Shown in pieces: positions 27,701 to 42,700 of a DNA stretch of 64,000 nt. Each line of letters opens with the position of its first letter. Position 1 is the first letter of the stretch. The stretch spans positions 6,402,036-6,466,035 of the forward strand of contig CP136069.1 of the NCBI GenBank assembly GCA_032622095.1, in the 5' to 3' direction. The translations under genes and the position numbers were made by a program. The DNA is from Siphonodentalium dalli (taxonomy: Eukaryota; Mollusca; Scaphopoda; Gadilida; Siphonodentaliidae). The notes beneath the pieces are model-generated. The model worked only from the letters and a program-made list of their open reading frames with translations, ran no database searches and was not told where the DNA came from.

Positions 27701-30700
27701 ACATAATCACATTAAATCGCATCATAACATAGCAATTGTGTGGGCTCCTTGGCGTGAATATGTAATGAGAAATAGGTCATACGTAATGACATTAAACTCA
27801 AGAAAACCCTCGAAAACAAAACAAAATCACATTTAATGTTTTACGTTATTTCCTTCATAAAAAGAATCTTCGTGATAATGAACCCTCTCGTTACTTTAGA
27901 ATATAGAATTAACCTTGAAATAAAAAAAATCTTTGGAACACAGAACCTTCGGAATAACGAACCTTCGGATTGGTGAACCTTCGGAATAGCGAACATTCAG
28001 AGAAATTTCGGAATAGTGGACCTTCGGGATAGTGAACCTTCGGAATAGAGACATGCCCCCCAATATTCATATTATATGCCCAGAGTTCAAAGGTATGGAC
28101 CCATAAAATTCTAAACTTGGCCCTTAAAATATTGAACTCCAAATTGGAGCACACACAGAACACCACTTAAGTCAACTGAACCTATGTCATGTCCCAATGC
28201 GGGAGGGTCCATATATACCACAACATTCATAGTATATGCCAAGAATTCAAAGGTATGGGCCCACGTAATGACATAAAATCTCAAGAAAACCAGCGAAAAC
28301 AAAACAAAATCACTTTTAATGTTCTAAGTTAAGTTATTTCCTCCTGTATCTGTATCGGTGTGCGCGCATGATCAGTTCGGATGTGAGCGCACACTCCATA
28401 TAAAGAATCTTTGTGAAAATGAACCCTCTCAAATTAGTCTCAATACTTTAAAATATAGAATTAACCTAAAAATAACAAAAACCTTCGGAATAGAGAACCT
28501 TCGGAATAGCGGACCTTCGGGATAGCAAACCTTCATAATAGAAGCATGTCCCCACAATTACACCGGTGACGTAAACACATGTGCCAATCTTAGTTGTACT
28601 CTCGTAATTATCGGTACGATGAAACGGTGACGGAATCTGACGAGGTTTGCCGAATGTACAATCACCCAGTGAATTATCGATCGACCATGCGATATCAAAA
28701 AACCAAAAGCTAGAAACACCACACTACGGTGGCGTAATAATTGAGCTCATCTCTGGAGAAGCTTGTCACAGCATCTGGGCTGTGTGCAGTGTTTGTTTAT
28801 TTAAGTCTCACATTCCTATAATCTGATCTCAAGCCTCACTCTACTGCATAAATAAAATGAATATGACAGTGATGGCCAGAGGTCATTAACTTCCACATAG
28901 GTGTCTGCTGTCTATATAGTCTTCATGACATTAGGGACTGGCTTGTTGTGTGGGTTTTGCTAAATCCAATGACATGCTTTTTATAGACTTTTTTGTGTTT
29001 ATCAGTTCATTAGTTTGGATAAGATTAACCCTATTCTATCCGATTTCATAACTCAAATATTTCCATTTATTTTATTTATAGTTCTTGGCATAGTTTATGA
29101 TAACACACCCCTAACCTGCATATTGAGAGTCATATGGTTGATTTGCTTAAAAATATTAACATCTCCACCAATCCTGTTGACACCGTGTGATACTAGTAAC
29201 TAGATATACTTTACATGATCACTATATATAATTGCATCCATGTTGATGCATTCTTCACTTGTTTAGATTTTGGGATCGATTGGTTTGATAAAATTAACCA
29301 TAAATTATATTTCCGCTGTTACATAAATTACATCTTTCCAATGTTCAGCTTAGAAGAAAATTAACCCTACCCATTCCAATCCATGGTCATACAGTATGCT
29401 ATCCAATGTAATGAATCTTATTTTCAATCTGACCAATCTCATACTAGTACATATACCTCTAGCTATCTAAAAATTCAGCATTAAAATATTTTATATCCAA
29501 TCATTATCAATAATTTTATATCCAAGTCTATACATCCCTCACTTGTACAGTGGTTCATGTATTGATTTTTTAAATGGGAAATATTAACCCTTTTCTCCCA
29601 TCTAAATGATCCCATGAATTTTTAATATGCAACTAACAAAAAACATAATAAAAACAGCTATGGTGCATCTTTCTGACTATGGATTTAGCTTAATTAGCTT
29701 TATCACTCTATAAGACATATCTGGTTGAAATTGATTGCCATATCCATGTTCCTATTGTGCATATGTGAGCAAGGTGCCCAGTAAGTCTGATTCCACTTGT
29801 GACCTCAATAGTAAGGTGTGAATTGTTGATTTTTTTGCACTCATGAAAAGGTTGGTGTAAGAATCTATTAAAATAGCTAATCAGTATCGCCAAGGTATGG
29901 GTTAAACATCTGCCGATCGTGATCGGCCTCTCGTTGGTTCGTGCGAAGACCTCTTTTTATCGTGCGGGAAAAGAGAGACATTCAAAACGCGATTTCGTAA
30001 TTCGACGCAATAGGCTGAATAGCCTAACCTTCAGCCGAGTTCCGGGTCAAATACGACGAATGACGTAACACAAAACAAAACGCATTTGTTGACACAAACA
30101 CCGTTTGAAGAGTTTATTATTACATAAAATGATCTTTATTGATTAATTATTGATTAATTATTGATATTTATTGTTGCATATTGGCTGCTATCAATATTTA
30201 CACAAATGGTATTAATTATTTCTTATAATTGCTCCTTTGGTCAACTTTGACTATCAGAAAATGAAAATCAAAATATGCCGCTGAAAAAAATGTAATCGAT
30301 ATTAAAGTCTCATCCTTTCGGCAACATGGAATTGGTTTTAATTACTTAAATGATTAATATAGTAATTTGCCTTTTATCTGTGATGAAATGAGAAATGGTA
30401 ATTGTCTTTTTTTGCTAACATTAAATTAAATTAAATAAATTAAGTAAAATACAGTGAAATTATTTTTTAAATTATTTTTTATTACATTTTTGCGCACGTT
30501 GGCATCTCTCTGAGTGCATTCTAGTTTAGTTGGCCATTGTGTTGATTTTTAGTGTCCGATCAACTTGGGTAATCAAATATAAATTTTGCATTCATGGATA
30601 CTGTAGAACCAAAACCATCAGATAACAACCAATTCAGTGTTATCATGCCCCCCCCCCCCCCCTATAAGCCAATTATCTTTAAACAATCAGAACTTGAATT

Positions 30701-33700
30701 AAAAATAAAAGAGACCTGTGTTTCTGGTGACGCGCTCGCCCCTATTCCGGCGCCCCCAACCGTTTTCATTTTATTGATTTTGCAAAATTAGTACGCATCC
30801 GATTTTATTTTCCTTGTAAACTGATTCGTTTCCGAAAAATGGACACATCGCATGTACTGTTAAACCGGAAATGATACAACACTTCAGTTACTAGTACATG
30901 TAGGTCACAGCTGAATTAAATTATACCACACTTCAGTTAGGTCAGAGCTGAATCAAATTAATTATACCACACTTCAGTTACTAGTACATGTAGGTCACAG
31001 CTGAATTAAATTAATTTTTTCATGTTTTATTCAATAAAACAATAAATTACACTACATGTATATTCTAATATTATGTACTTAGTTTTATTATTTTATAGTA
31101 CATTACAAACAATGAGAAGAAGGCTGGGAGGGGGGTATTCATATTTTTTTTAGCAAAGTTGAAATAAAATGAAAAAAATAAAATAAATTGAAAAGCCACC
31201 CGCCCACCCCTATTTATTTCTTGCATGTCACCAGAAACACAGGTATATATATTTTTTGGCCTTATTTAGATTTATTACACTCCTATGCGCGATTTCCATT
31301 GAAAATGCTGTTAATTAAAATTGGTAATGTCACTTGTGAATTATGTCATTTCCAGTGACATCATTGACGTTATGTCGCTTACTGATCTAAACTGAATTTT
31401 CTATGGTTGATCTTTCTCCACATCTGGACTTTCATGCATTAATTCTGTGTGTTTTGATCATATTTGGCAAACCAAATTGATGCAGAAGTGTAATAAATAG
31501 AGTAATCAATTAGTTCAGAGAATTACGTTCAAAAGTTCACTCGAGGTGAGAGACGTTTGGGTAACGCGCACTCGTTTCTTACCGACGTCTCTTGCCTCTC
31601 GTGAATTATTTGACGTAATTCTCCAAACCTATTGATTACTCTCCATATAATGGTGATACAACAAAGTTTCTGTATTTTCAGCTCATTTGGATTGAAACGC
31701 CTACCAATCCTACGCTGAAGTTGGTCGACTTGGAAGCGATCGCCAATGTGGTTAAAAAGCACAAAGAACTCGATATCATCACAGTCTGTGATAACACCTT
31801 CGTAACGCCTTATTTTCAGGTAAATTTATCGATTCTTTAACCACAGCAGAATTATGGGTAACTTTTCAGGATTTAGTCGGAAATATGGCTTGTTGCCATT
31901 CATCGGAAAGCTCTCCCTGAGAGCTTTCCGATGAATGGCAACAAGCCATATTTCCGACTAAATCCTGATTCATCGGAAAGCTCTCCCCGAGAGCTTTCCA
32001 ATGAATGGCAACAAACCATATTTGCGACTAAATCCTGAAAAGTTACCAATAATTCTGCTGTGGTTAAGGAGTCTGATTATTTAGGGCATTACTGTAGGTT
32101 TCCAGTTCACACAGTCCGGCCTGAGAATATGGTGCCGGACACTTGCAGAGTATGGTCCCCAGAGGGCTAGCATCACTAAATTCCCTCTCTGGGGACCCCA
32201 TTCTTCTTAGGCCTCATCTTCTTTGGACAGGTTCTTTATTATCAAATTAAAAAGTTTTTTTAGTATCTTTAAAAAGTTTCTTTTTTCTTTTTTAATTGCC
32301 CCAAATTGGCAGATGACACATTGCATAAACGAGGTGCCCAATTGGTGCACATCACAATATTCACCCTCTGGGGACCTCATTCTGGAAATACCCCCAGCAC
32401 CATATTCTCAGGCAGGCACAGTCATAATTAGATCATGCCATGAATCTCTACTCTGGCTAACACCGTAGAGATCATATTCCACCAGTTATTGTTTCATTAG
32501 ATAACTTCCTAGGAATATGATGAATATATAAAACACATAACAGCTCTATTTCTGAGAAATACATTAAGAATTTCCTGACAGGAGCTGCACTGGTGCAGCA
32601 TTAAAGATCATGCCGGTGCATTCTCTTATATACTCGAGTCTCCGCGAGCCTCACATATATACATGTTTAAGAGAATGTACCGACTTACAAGATCAAGCTA
32701 AATATTGTATTCTCATATGTAAATTGCGGATGAAGATGGATAACTCTAAATTCAAGTGGTAAATTTTGTGATACTCAAGTGATAATACGGCCATATTTCG
32801 TTATACAAAATGTTGATAAATAACATGTTTTTGAAATTTTATACCATAGTTGACAGCGGTTAGCATTATTTTGTTGTAACTAATTATACCCCCCCCGCAA
32901 CGAAGTTAGGGGGGTATACTGGAGTCAGCTCGTCTGTCCGTTCGTCCGTCATACCATCCGTCCCGTGGACACAAATTTGTCCAGAGTTTTTCTCAGTCGT
33001 TTTTTGATCAATTTCCGTGAAACTTGGCACAGACATCAACCACCATGGGAACCTGTGCACCTGCGATTATGACATCTGTCGTACTTTTTTGGTGGAGTTA
33101 TCCCCCCTTTTTCGACTTAGATTTTTTTTTGCAACATGTATAATTTTGTCCGAGCTTTTATTCCTACATTTTTAGGTAAATTTTGTTTTTAACTTGGCAC
33201 AGATATGTAGTACCATGGGAACCTGCGATTATGACGTCTGTCAGACATTTTTTGGTGGAGTTATCCCCCTTTTTCGACTTAGAATTTTTTTTGCAACATG
33301 CCTAATTTTGTCCGAGCTTTTATTCCTACATTTTTAGGTCAATGTTTTTTAATCTTGGCACTGATATTTAGTACCATGGGAACCTGTGCACCTGCGATTA
33401 TGATGTCTGTCCAACTTTTATTTTGTGGAGTTATTCCCCTTTTTCGACTTGGAACATTTTTGCAACTTGCATAATTTTGTCCGAGCTTTTATTCCTACAT
33501 TTTTTGGTCGATATGTTTAAGATTAGGGTTAGGGTTGTGCACCTGCAATGGGAACTGTTATTTTATTATTTTAACTAAATGTTTACTGACATGTGAAACA
33601 TCTTAGTATTTTAAAAACATGGGGGGTATCCTTAGTCCCATTGGGACAGTCACACCTCTAGTTTATTCTGTTAACTAAAGCATAGTTTGAAGAAATGTTG

Positions 33701-36700
33701 TTGTTGTAACTTGGTGATATGGGGACCATCTGATCGGATTGAGTACCTTTATAGGCCCACTAATTTTCGAGTCATTATTTTTTTTATATTGACTTGATAA
33801 ATGGTTTTAACACGTTGACTGCCGACCATGAGTTATCTCGTGTTCAACCTTTGTTCACGGGTGCCACCACGAGTTAACTCGGGGAAAAAATAGGGTCCTT
33901 TAATTCACACTCGATTCGACATGTGGCCGGTTTTCTGTGTTCCTCATGACTTTTTTTCCTTCCTCTGTTTGGAACACGCATAAATATAGAGTTATGCCGC
34001 ATACACAATCACCCACTGTAAGCTACATGAACTCGTTGCGGCGTGGCACCGATTCTCTATGCAGACGGGTTACATGGGCATGCACATTTTCTACAAACCC
34101 TGTGTTGGGTCTACATTATAACCCTGCAGTTGGCAGAGAGGTTATTCTAATCACATATTCAGTCTTTCCGTCACCAGATGTGATATCGGAGAGTAATTTT
34201 CTGGGTACGGTTTGAATTGTGTGAATCAAGAATAGGACAATGTACCCAGGTGGCCCTGTTCATACATGTGATGTACCCAGGCGGCCCCTGTTCATACATG
34301 TGATGTACCCAGGTGGCCCTGTTCATACATGTGATGTACCCAGGTGGCCCTGTTCATACATGTGATGTACCCAGGTGGCCCTGTTCATACATGTGATGGG
34401 AGACCAATGTACCCAGGTGGCCCTGTTCATACATGTGATGGGAGACTGTACCCAGGTGGCCCCTGTTCATACATGTGATGGGAGACTGTACCCAGGCGGC
34501 CCTGTTCATACATGTGATGGGAGACTGTACCCAGGCGGCCCTGTTCATACATGTGATGGGAGACTGTACCCAGGTGGCCCTGTTCATACATGTGATGGGA
34601 GACTGTACCCAGGTGGCCCTGTTCATACATGTGATGGGAGACTGTACCCAGGTGGCCCTGTTCATACATGTGATGGGAGACTGTACCCAGGTGGCCCTGT
34701 TCATACATGTGATGGGAGACCAATGTACCCAGGTGGCCCTGTTCATACATGTGATGGGAGACTGTACCCAGGTGGCCCTGTTCATACATGTGATGGGAGA
34801 CTGTACCCAGGTGGCCCTGTTCATACATGTGATGGGAGACTGTACCCAGGTGGCCCTGTTCATACAATGTGATGGGAGACTGTACCCAGGTGGCCCTGTT
34901 CATACATGTGATGGGAGACTGTACCCAGGTGGCCCTGTTCATACATGTGATGGGAGACTGTACCCAGGTGGCCCCTGTTCATACATGTGATGGGAGACTG
35001 TACCCAGGTGGCCCTGTTCATACATGTGATGGGAGACTGTACCCAGGTGGCCCTGTTCATACATGTGATGGGAGACTGTACCCAGGTGGCCCTGTTCATA
35101 CATGTGATGGGAGACTGTACCCAGGTGGCCCTGTTCATACATGTGATGGGAGACCAATGTACCCAGGCGGCCCTGTTCATACATGTGATGGGAGACTGTA
35201 CCCAGGTGGCCCTGTTCATACATGTGATGGGAGACTGTACCCAGGTGGCCCTGTTCATACATGTGATGGGAGACTGTACCCAGGTGGCCCTGTTCATACA
35301 TGTGATGGGAGACTGTACCCAGGTGGCCCTGTTCATACATGTGATGGGAGACTGTACCCAGGTGGCCCTGTTCATACATGTGATGGGAGACTGTACCCAG
35401 GTGGCCCTGTTCATACATGTGATGGGAGACTGTACCCAGGTGGCCCTGTTCATACATGTGATGGGAGACTGTACCCAGGTGGCCCTGTTCATACATGTGA
35501 TGGGAGACTGTACCCAGGTGGCCCTGTTCATACATGTGATGGGAGACTGTACCCAGGTGGCCCTGTTCATACATGTGATGGGAGACTGTACCCAGGTGGC
35601 CCTGTTCATACATGTGATGGGAGACTGTACCCAGGTGGCCCTGTTCATACATGTGATGGGAGACTGTACCCAGGTGGCCCTGTTCATACATGTGATGGGA
35701 GACTGTACCCAGGTGGCCCTGTTCATACATGTGATGGGAGACTGTACCCAGGTGGCCCTGTTCATACATGTGATGGGAGACTGTACCCAGGTGGCCCTGT
35801 TCATACATGTGATGGGAGACTGTACCCAGGTGGCCCTGTTCATACATGTGATGGGAGACTGTACCCAGGTGGCCCTGTTCATACATGTGATGGGAGACTG
35901 TACCCAGGTGGCCCTGTTCATACATGTGATGGGAGACTGTACCCAGGTGGCCCTGTTCATACATGTGATGGGAGACTGTACCCAGGTGGCCCTGTTCATA
36001 CATGTGATGGGAGACTGTACCCAGGTGGCCCTGTTCATACATGTGATGGGAGACTGTACCCAGGTGGCCCTGTTCATACATGTGATGGGAGACTGTACCC
36101 AGGTGGCCTGTTCATACATGTGATGGGAGACTGTACCCAGGTGGCCTGTTCATACATGTGATGGGAGACTGTACCCAGGTGGCCCGGTTCATACATGTGA
36201 TGGGAGACTGTACCCAGGTGGCCCTGTTCATACATGTGATGGGAGACTGTACCCAGGTGGCCCTGTTCATACATGTGATGGGAGACTGTACCCAGGTGGC
36301 CTGTTCATACATGTGATGGGAGACTGTACCCAGGTGGCCTGTTCATACATGTGATGGGAGACTGTACCCAGGTGGCCCTGTTCATACATGTGATGGGAGA
36401 CTGTACCCAGGTGGCCCTGTTCATACATGTGATGGGAGACTGTACCCAGGTGGCCCTGTTCATACATGTGATGGGAGACTGTACCCAGGTGGCCCTGTTC
36501 ATACATGTGATGGGAGACTGTACCCAGGTGGCCCTGTTCATACATGTGATGGGAGACTGTACCCAGGTGGCCCTGTTCATACATGTGATGGGAGACCAAT
36601 GTACCCAGGTGGCCTGTTCATACATGTGATGGGAGACTGTACCCAGGTGGCCCTGTTCATACATGTGATGGGAGACTGTACCCAGGTGGCCCTGTTCATA

Positions 36701-39700
36701 CATGTGATGGGAGACTGTACCCAGGTGGCCCTGTTCATACATGTGATGGGAGACTGTACCCAGGTGGCCCTGTTCATACATGTGATGGGAGACTGTACCC
36801 AGGTGGCCCTGTTCATACATGTGATGGGAGACTGTACCCAGGTGGTCCTGTTCATACATGTGATGGGAGACTGTACCCAGGTGGCCCTGTTCATACATGT
36901 GATGGGAGACTGTACCCAGGTGGCCCTGTTCATACATGTGATGGGAGACTGTACCCAGGTGGCCCTGTTCATACATGTGATGGGAGACTGTACCCAGGTG
37001 GCCCTGTTCATACATGTGATGGGAGACTGTACCCAGGTGGCCCTGTTCATACATGTGATGGGAGACTGTACCCAGGTGGCCCTGTTCATACATGTGATGG
37101 GAGACTGTACCCAGGTGGCCCTGTTCATACATGTGATGGGAGACTGTACCCAGGTGGCCCTGTTCATACATGTGATGGGAGACTGTACCCAGGTGGTCCT
37201 GTTCATACATGTGATGGGAGACTGTACCCAGGTGGCCCTGTTCATACATGTGATGGGAGACTGTACCCAGGTGGCCCTGTTCATACATGTGATGGGAGAC
37301 TGTACCCAGGTGGCCCTGTTCATACATGTGATGGGAGACCAATGTACCCAGGTGGCCTGTTCATACATGTGATGGGAGACTGTACCCAGGTGGCCCTGTT
37401 CATACATGTGATGGGAGACTGTACCCAGGTGGCCCTGTTCATACATGTGATGGGAGACTGTACCCAGGTGGCCCTGTTCATACATGTGATGGGAGACTGT
37501 ACCCAGGTGGCCCTGTTCATACATGTGATGGGAGACTGTACCCAGGTGGCCCTGTTCATACATGTGATGGGAGACTGTACCCAGGTGGTCCTGTTCATAC
37601 ATGTGATGGGAGACTGTACCCAGGTGGCCCTGTTCATACATGTGATGGGAGACTGTACCCAGGTGGCCCTGTTCATACATGTGATGGGAGACTGTACCCA
37701 GGTGGCCCTGTTCATACATGTGATGGGAGACTGTACCCAGGTGGCCCTGTTCATACATGTGATGGGAGACTGTACCCAGGTGGCCCTGTTCATACATGTG
37801 ATGGGAGACTGTACCCAGGTGGCCCTGTTCATACATGTGATGGGAGACTGTACCCAGGTGGCCCTGTTCATACATGTGATGGGAGACTGTACCCAGGTGG
37901 CCCTGTTCATACATGTGATGGGAGACTGTACCCAGGTGGCCCTGTTCATACATGTGATGGGAGACTGTACCCAGGTGGCCCTGTTCATACATGTGATGGG
38001 AGACTGTACCCAGGTGGCCCTGTTCATACATGTGATGGGAGACTGTACCCAGGTGGCCCTGTTCATACATGTGATGGGAGACTGTACCCAGGTGGCCCTG
38101 TTCATACATGTGATGGGAGACTGTACCCAGGTGGCCCTGTTCATACATGTGATGGGAGACTGTACCCAGGTGGCCCTGTTCATACATGTGATGGGAGACT
38201 GTACCCAGGTGGCCCTGTTCATACATGTGATGGGAGACTGTACCCAGGTGGCCCTGTTCATACATGTGATGGGAGACTGTACCCAGGTGGCCCTGTTCAT
38301 ACATGTGATGGGAGACTGTACCCAGGTGGCCCAGTTCATACATGTGATGGGAGACTGTACCCAGGTGGCCCTGTTCATACATGTGATGGGAGACTGTACC
38401 CAGGTGGCCCTGTTCATACATGTGATGGGAGACTGTACCCAGGTGGCCCTGTTCATACATGTGATGGGAGACTGTACCCAGGTGGCCCTGTTCATACATG
38501 TGATGGGAGACTGTACCCAGGTGGCCCTGTTCATACATGTGATGGGAGACTGTACCCAGGTGGCCCTGTTCATACATGTGATGGGAGACTGTACCCAGGT
38601 GGCCCTGTTCATACATGTGATGGGAGACTGTACCCAGGTGGCCCTGTTCATACATGTGATGGGAGACTGTACCCAGGTGGCCCTGTTCATACATGTGATG
38701 GGAGACTGTACCCAGGTGGCCCTGTTCATACATGTGATGGGAGACTGTACCCAGGTGGCCCTGTTCATACATGTGATGGGAGACTGTACCCAGGTGGCCC
38801 TGTTCATACATGTGATGGGAGACTGTACCCAGGTGGCCCTGTTCATACATGTGATGGGAGACTGTACCCAGGTGGCCCTGTTCATACATGTGATGGGAGA
38901 CTGTACCCAGGTGGCCCTGTTCATACATGTGATGGGAGACTGTACCCAGGTGGCCCTGTTCATACATGTGATGGGAGACTGTACCCAGGTGGCCCTGTTC
39001 ATACATGTGATGGGAGACTGTACCCAGGTGGCCCTGTTCATACATGTGATGGGAGACTGTACCCAGGTGGCCCTGTTCATACATGTGATGGGAGACTGTA
39101 CCCAGGTGGCCCTGTTCATACATGTGATGGGAGACTGTACCCAGGTGGCCCTGTTCATACATGTGATGGGAGACCAATGTACCCAGGTGGCCCTGTTCAT
39201 ACATGTGATGGGAGACTGACAAAACACTCGTTCATACTTCAGGATCTTTCAATCGAATAAAAAATAACCAATTCATTGGACGTGGCAAATAAAAAACACA
39301 AACATTAAGAGTGAAATTGACATGATTCTATCCAAGATGAATGAAGTACTAGCCAGTTCCAAATACCGTCAACGTGATAAATTCGGAAACATGAATTGAT
39401 GCATAGTGCTGGACTCCCTTCAAATATACAGTGCAAAATATATCGCGTTTCTTGTCTATTCCCTATCCGTGTGTACACTGTGCATGCTCGGCTTTCAATA
39501 TTTTCATCGCAACTTCTGACGAAGTCGTCTATTCTTGTTTATTTCTTCATCTGCGTATTTGTTATTCTCGTCAAACATCAGGTGTATCAACGTTCCTGTC
39601 CAGAATAAACCAAAGTATGCTTCGGGTCCACCTGTCGGTAGATGACATGTAGGCCAGGTGACTGAGAGAACTGATAATCTAGGGGTAACTGTCTCGTATC

Positions 39701-42700
39701 TTCTCCTGTGTACTCCTATCTGTCGCCACTATTCGCCAGTAGGTCAAACTGCATCATTAGTGGTCTGGAAACGTCTGACGTCAAATGGGAGGTAAAAATA
39801 TCTACCAAAGTGCAAAAAATTGGTTCCACGAGATAACTCGTGGTCGGCACCTGGATATGATTTTTGTACCTAGGCGCCGACCACGAGTTATCTCATGGCG
39901 TTCGTAACTTAAGGCATGGTTACCATAGAAAAATGCCTGAACCCAGACAAGTATCGGTGAAGTGGGTCCTCAAATGAGGCAATTAATCATAACAAATCAT
40001 TATCTCTTGTTGGCAACCGTGAACGGAACATGGTAGCGTTGTCGGCAGTCAACGTGTTAATAACAATCTATGCCATAAAATATGATTAAAATACTTTAGT
40101 TCATCACCATGGAAACATCTGTGTCTTAGAATATTGCCCACAGAGAAATAGAAAACAGCTGATATCATAGAAAGATTCCCCCTTTTTGGCTTGCAGATGA
40201 ATTTTCAATGGAAGGGGAATAACTCCATCTTTTTTATTACTATCTAGATGGCAAAAACACGTTGGTAACTCAACAAAAACAACATGTTCACAGTTTATTA
40301 CACCGGATAAGTTGATAATACAATGTCTTGGAGCTTCCTCTTTCTAATGGTATATAATATGGCATGTATTTTATATGTTTGATCTGGGGGTTCAATGGTA
40401 TATAATATGACATATATTTTATATGTTTGATCTGGGGGTTCGTAAATTAAGTGGGCCTTTAATGTATTGATATTTATTTTTTAGCGTTACTCATTTTTCT
40501 CTTCACAGAGACCACTCGACTTCGGCATAGACATGGTATTTCACTCGGTCTCAAAGTATCTCAATGGTAAGTAGAGTCACTCACTCTTTGGTTTGGATGC
40601 AAGCAATACACAGTATTCAGGCAATCCTACACAAGCTTGGATATGGGGTGTCTTAAATTAAAGACCCTGTGCCAATGCATTCTCTTATATATGCGAGTCG
40701 ACCATAGGTCGCCTCGCATATATAAGAGAATGCATTGGCCTAACAATTTTTTATAATTTTTTATCGAATTTTCTTATATTCTTTAAAAAAAATTATAATT
40801 TTTTCTTACATTCTATAAAAATATTATCATTTTTTCTTACATTCTTTAAAATTTTTGTCATTTGTTCTTACATTCTTTAACAATTTTTATCATTATTTCT
40901 TACATTCTTTTAAAAAAAATTAAATGTTTTTCATTTTTCTTACATTTTTTAACAATTGTAAAAAATAATATAAAATTTGTTAGGCCAATGCATTCTCTTA
41001 CGGGCGTTAGCCAGGGTAGAGATTCATGGAACGGTCTTGCTTATATATGAGGCTCAAGAGTGGGGAATTGTCACGCGGTCGTACATGAAAGTACGTTTTG
41101 GACATAGGCCAATAAGTACATAGGTTCAAATGATGCGCTTCTGATTGAAGTAACGCTCAATTAGCTTGGATATAGTGTTTGGCCAATGCATTCTCTTATA
41201 TATGCGAGTCGACTCACTCTCTTTGGTTTGGATGCAAGCAATACACACTATTCAGGCAAAAACCTGAATATAGTGTGTCTTACATTTCTAGAATGAGATC
41301 CCAAGAGGGTGAATTTAGTGACACTATCCTGTGCGGCGGGCTAGTATCACCAAATTCACCCTCTGGGGACCTCATTCTGCTTAGGCCTCAACTGCTATGG
41401 CCGATGGAAGACCTAGTATCAGATTGAAGTTCCCCAGTTGAAGTTGGTGATGTTCATCCATTAGTTAACTCGATTATGAATATTTATCTTCTGCAAATTA
41501 GTGGATACATGTATAGAAATTGAACTGAAGGGGAAAAGTAACTAAAAGCAATCTTAATTTGAGAATATAGAACCTTCCCAGAAAATGAGGCCTGAGCAGA
41601 ATGAGGTCACCATAGGGTAAATTTGGTGATGCTAGCCCACTGTGTGGGACAGCATCATTCACCCTCTGGGGACCTCATTCTGCAAATATCAGACACAGAG
41701 CTAGAGTGTCCTTATTCAGGGGGTGTCTAGCTTTGAATATCGAACTGCATTCCTCCTCCCCAGTCTTCATCCCAATTAACCCTTTACCCAACAGAACGGC
41801 CCTGTGCCAATGCATTCTCTTATATATGCGAGTCGAATATAGGTCGCCTCGCATATATAAGAGAATGCATTGGCTTAACACATATTTAAAATGATAAAAT
41901 TGTCAAAGAATGTAGAAAAATATTTTATCACATAATTTGCCCATAAAAGCAGTTTCATAATTATCGATAAGAGACACGTTTAATATCAGCGCGTGCGATG
42001 ACGTCACATCGTTCTTCAAATGACTTGCGATCGCTGCGGTTTTTATCGTTGTTTCGATGGATATTTCGCATTGCTTCGCGTTTATTTGATCATGTGATAA
42101 AAAGTATCTCACACTCGTCCTATTTTATACGTAATTTATCAACCTCATCCACTAAATTCTATTTGAGCCTCGGTAAACCTCGGCTCAAATCGAATTTAGT
42201 GAACTCGGTTGATAAATTCCGTATAAAATAGAAACTCATGTGAGATCCTCTATATAAAAATTGTTAAAAAATGTAAGAAAAAATTATAAAATTGTTAAAG
42301 AATGTAAGAAAAAATGGTAAAAAGTGTTAAAAAAAGATTTTTTTAGGCCAATGCATTCTTTTATATATGCGAGGCGACCTATGGTCGACTCGCATATATA
42401 AGAGAATGCATTGGCACAGGGCATAACTGTAACCATCACAATGTGGTCAATGAACCAGTTCCAATGATATCCATATTTGTATGGTTCTATTGAGACAGAC
42501 GGAAGATATTTTTGGCTGTTGAAGCTTTATTTGGGCGTTTTTGGCCATTTTGTTGGGTAAAGGGTTAACATACCTACGTTACCTGAAATTATCAGTAAGG
42601 CCTGAGAATGAGGTGCCTGTTATTTGCAGAATGACATCCCCAGAGGGTGAATTTAGTGATGCTAAATTCTCCCTCTGGGGACCTCATTCTGCTTAGGCCT

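Noticed and set aside
33520-33535. Telomere-like TTAGGGTTAGGG
   Set aside because: There are only about two units here, and irregular variants at 52081-52245, inside dispersed repeats. Not an interstitial telomere.
34354-39227. Open frames of up to 881 codons on both strands through the 39-bp array
   Set aside because: The unit is 13 codons long, so several frames stay open at once and on both strands. There is no homology, no signal of selection and no splice context. It is satellite DNA inside a transposon.
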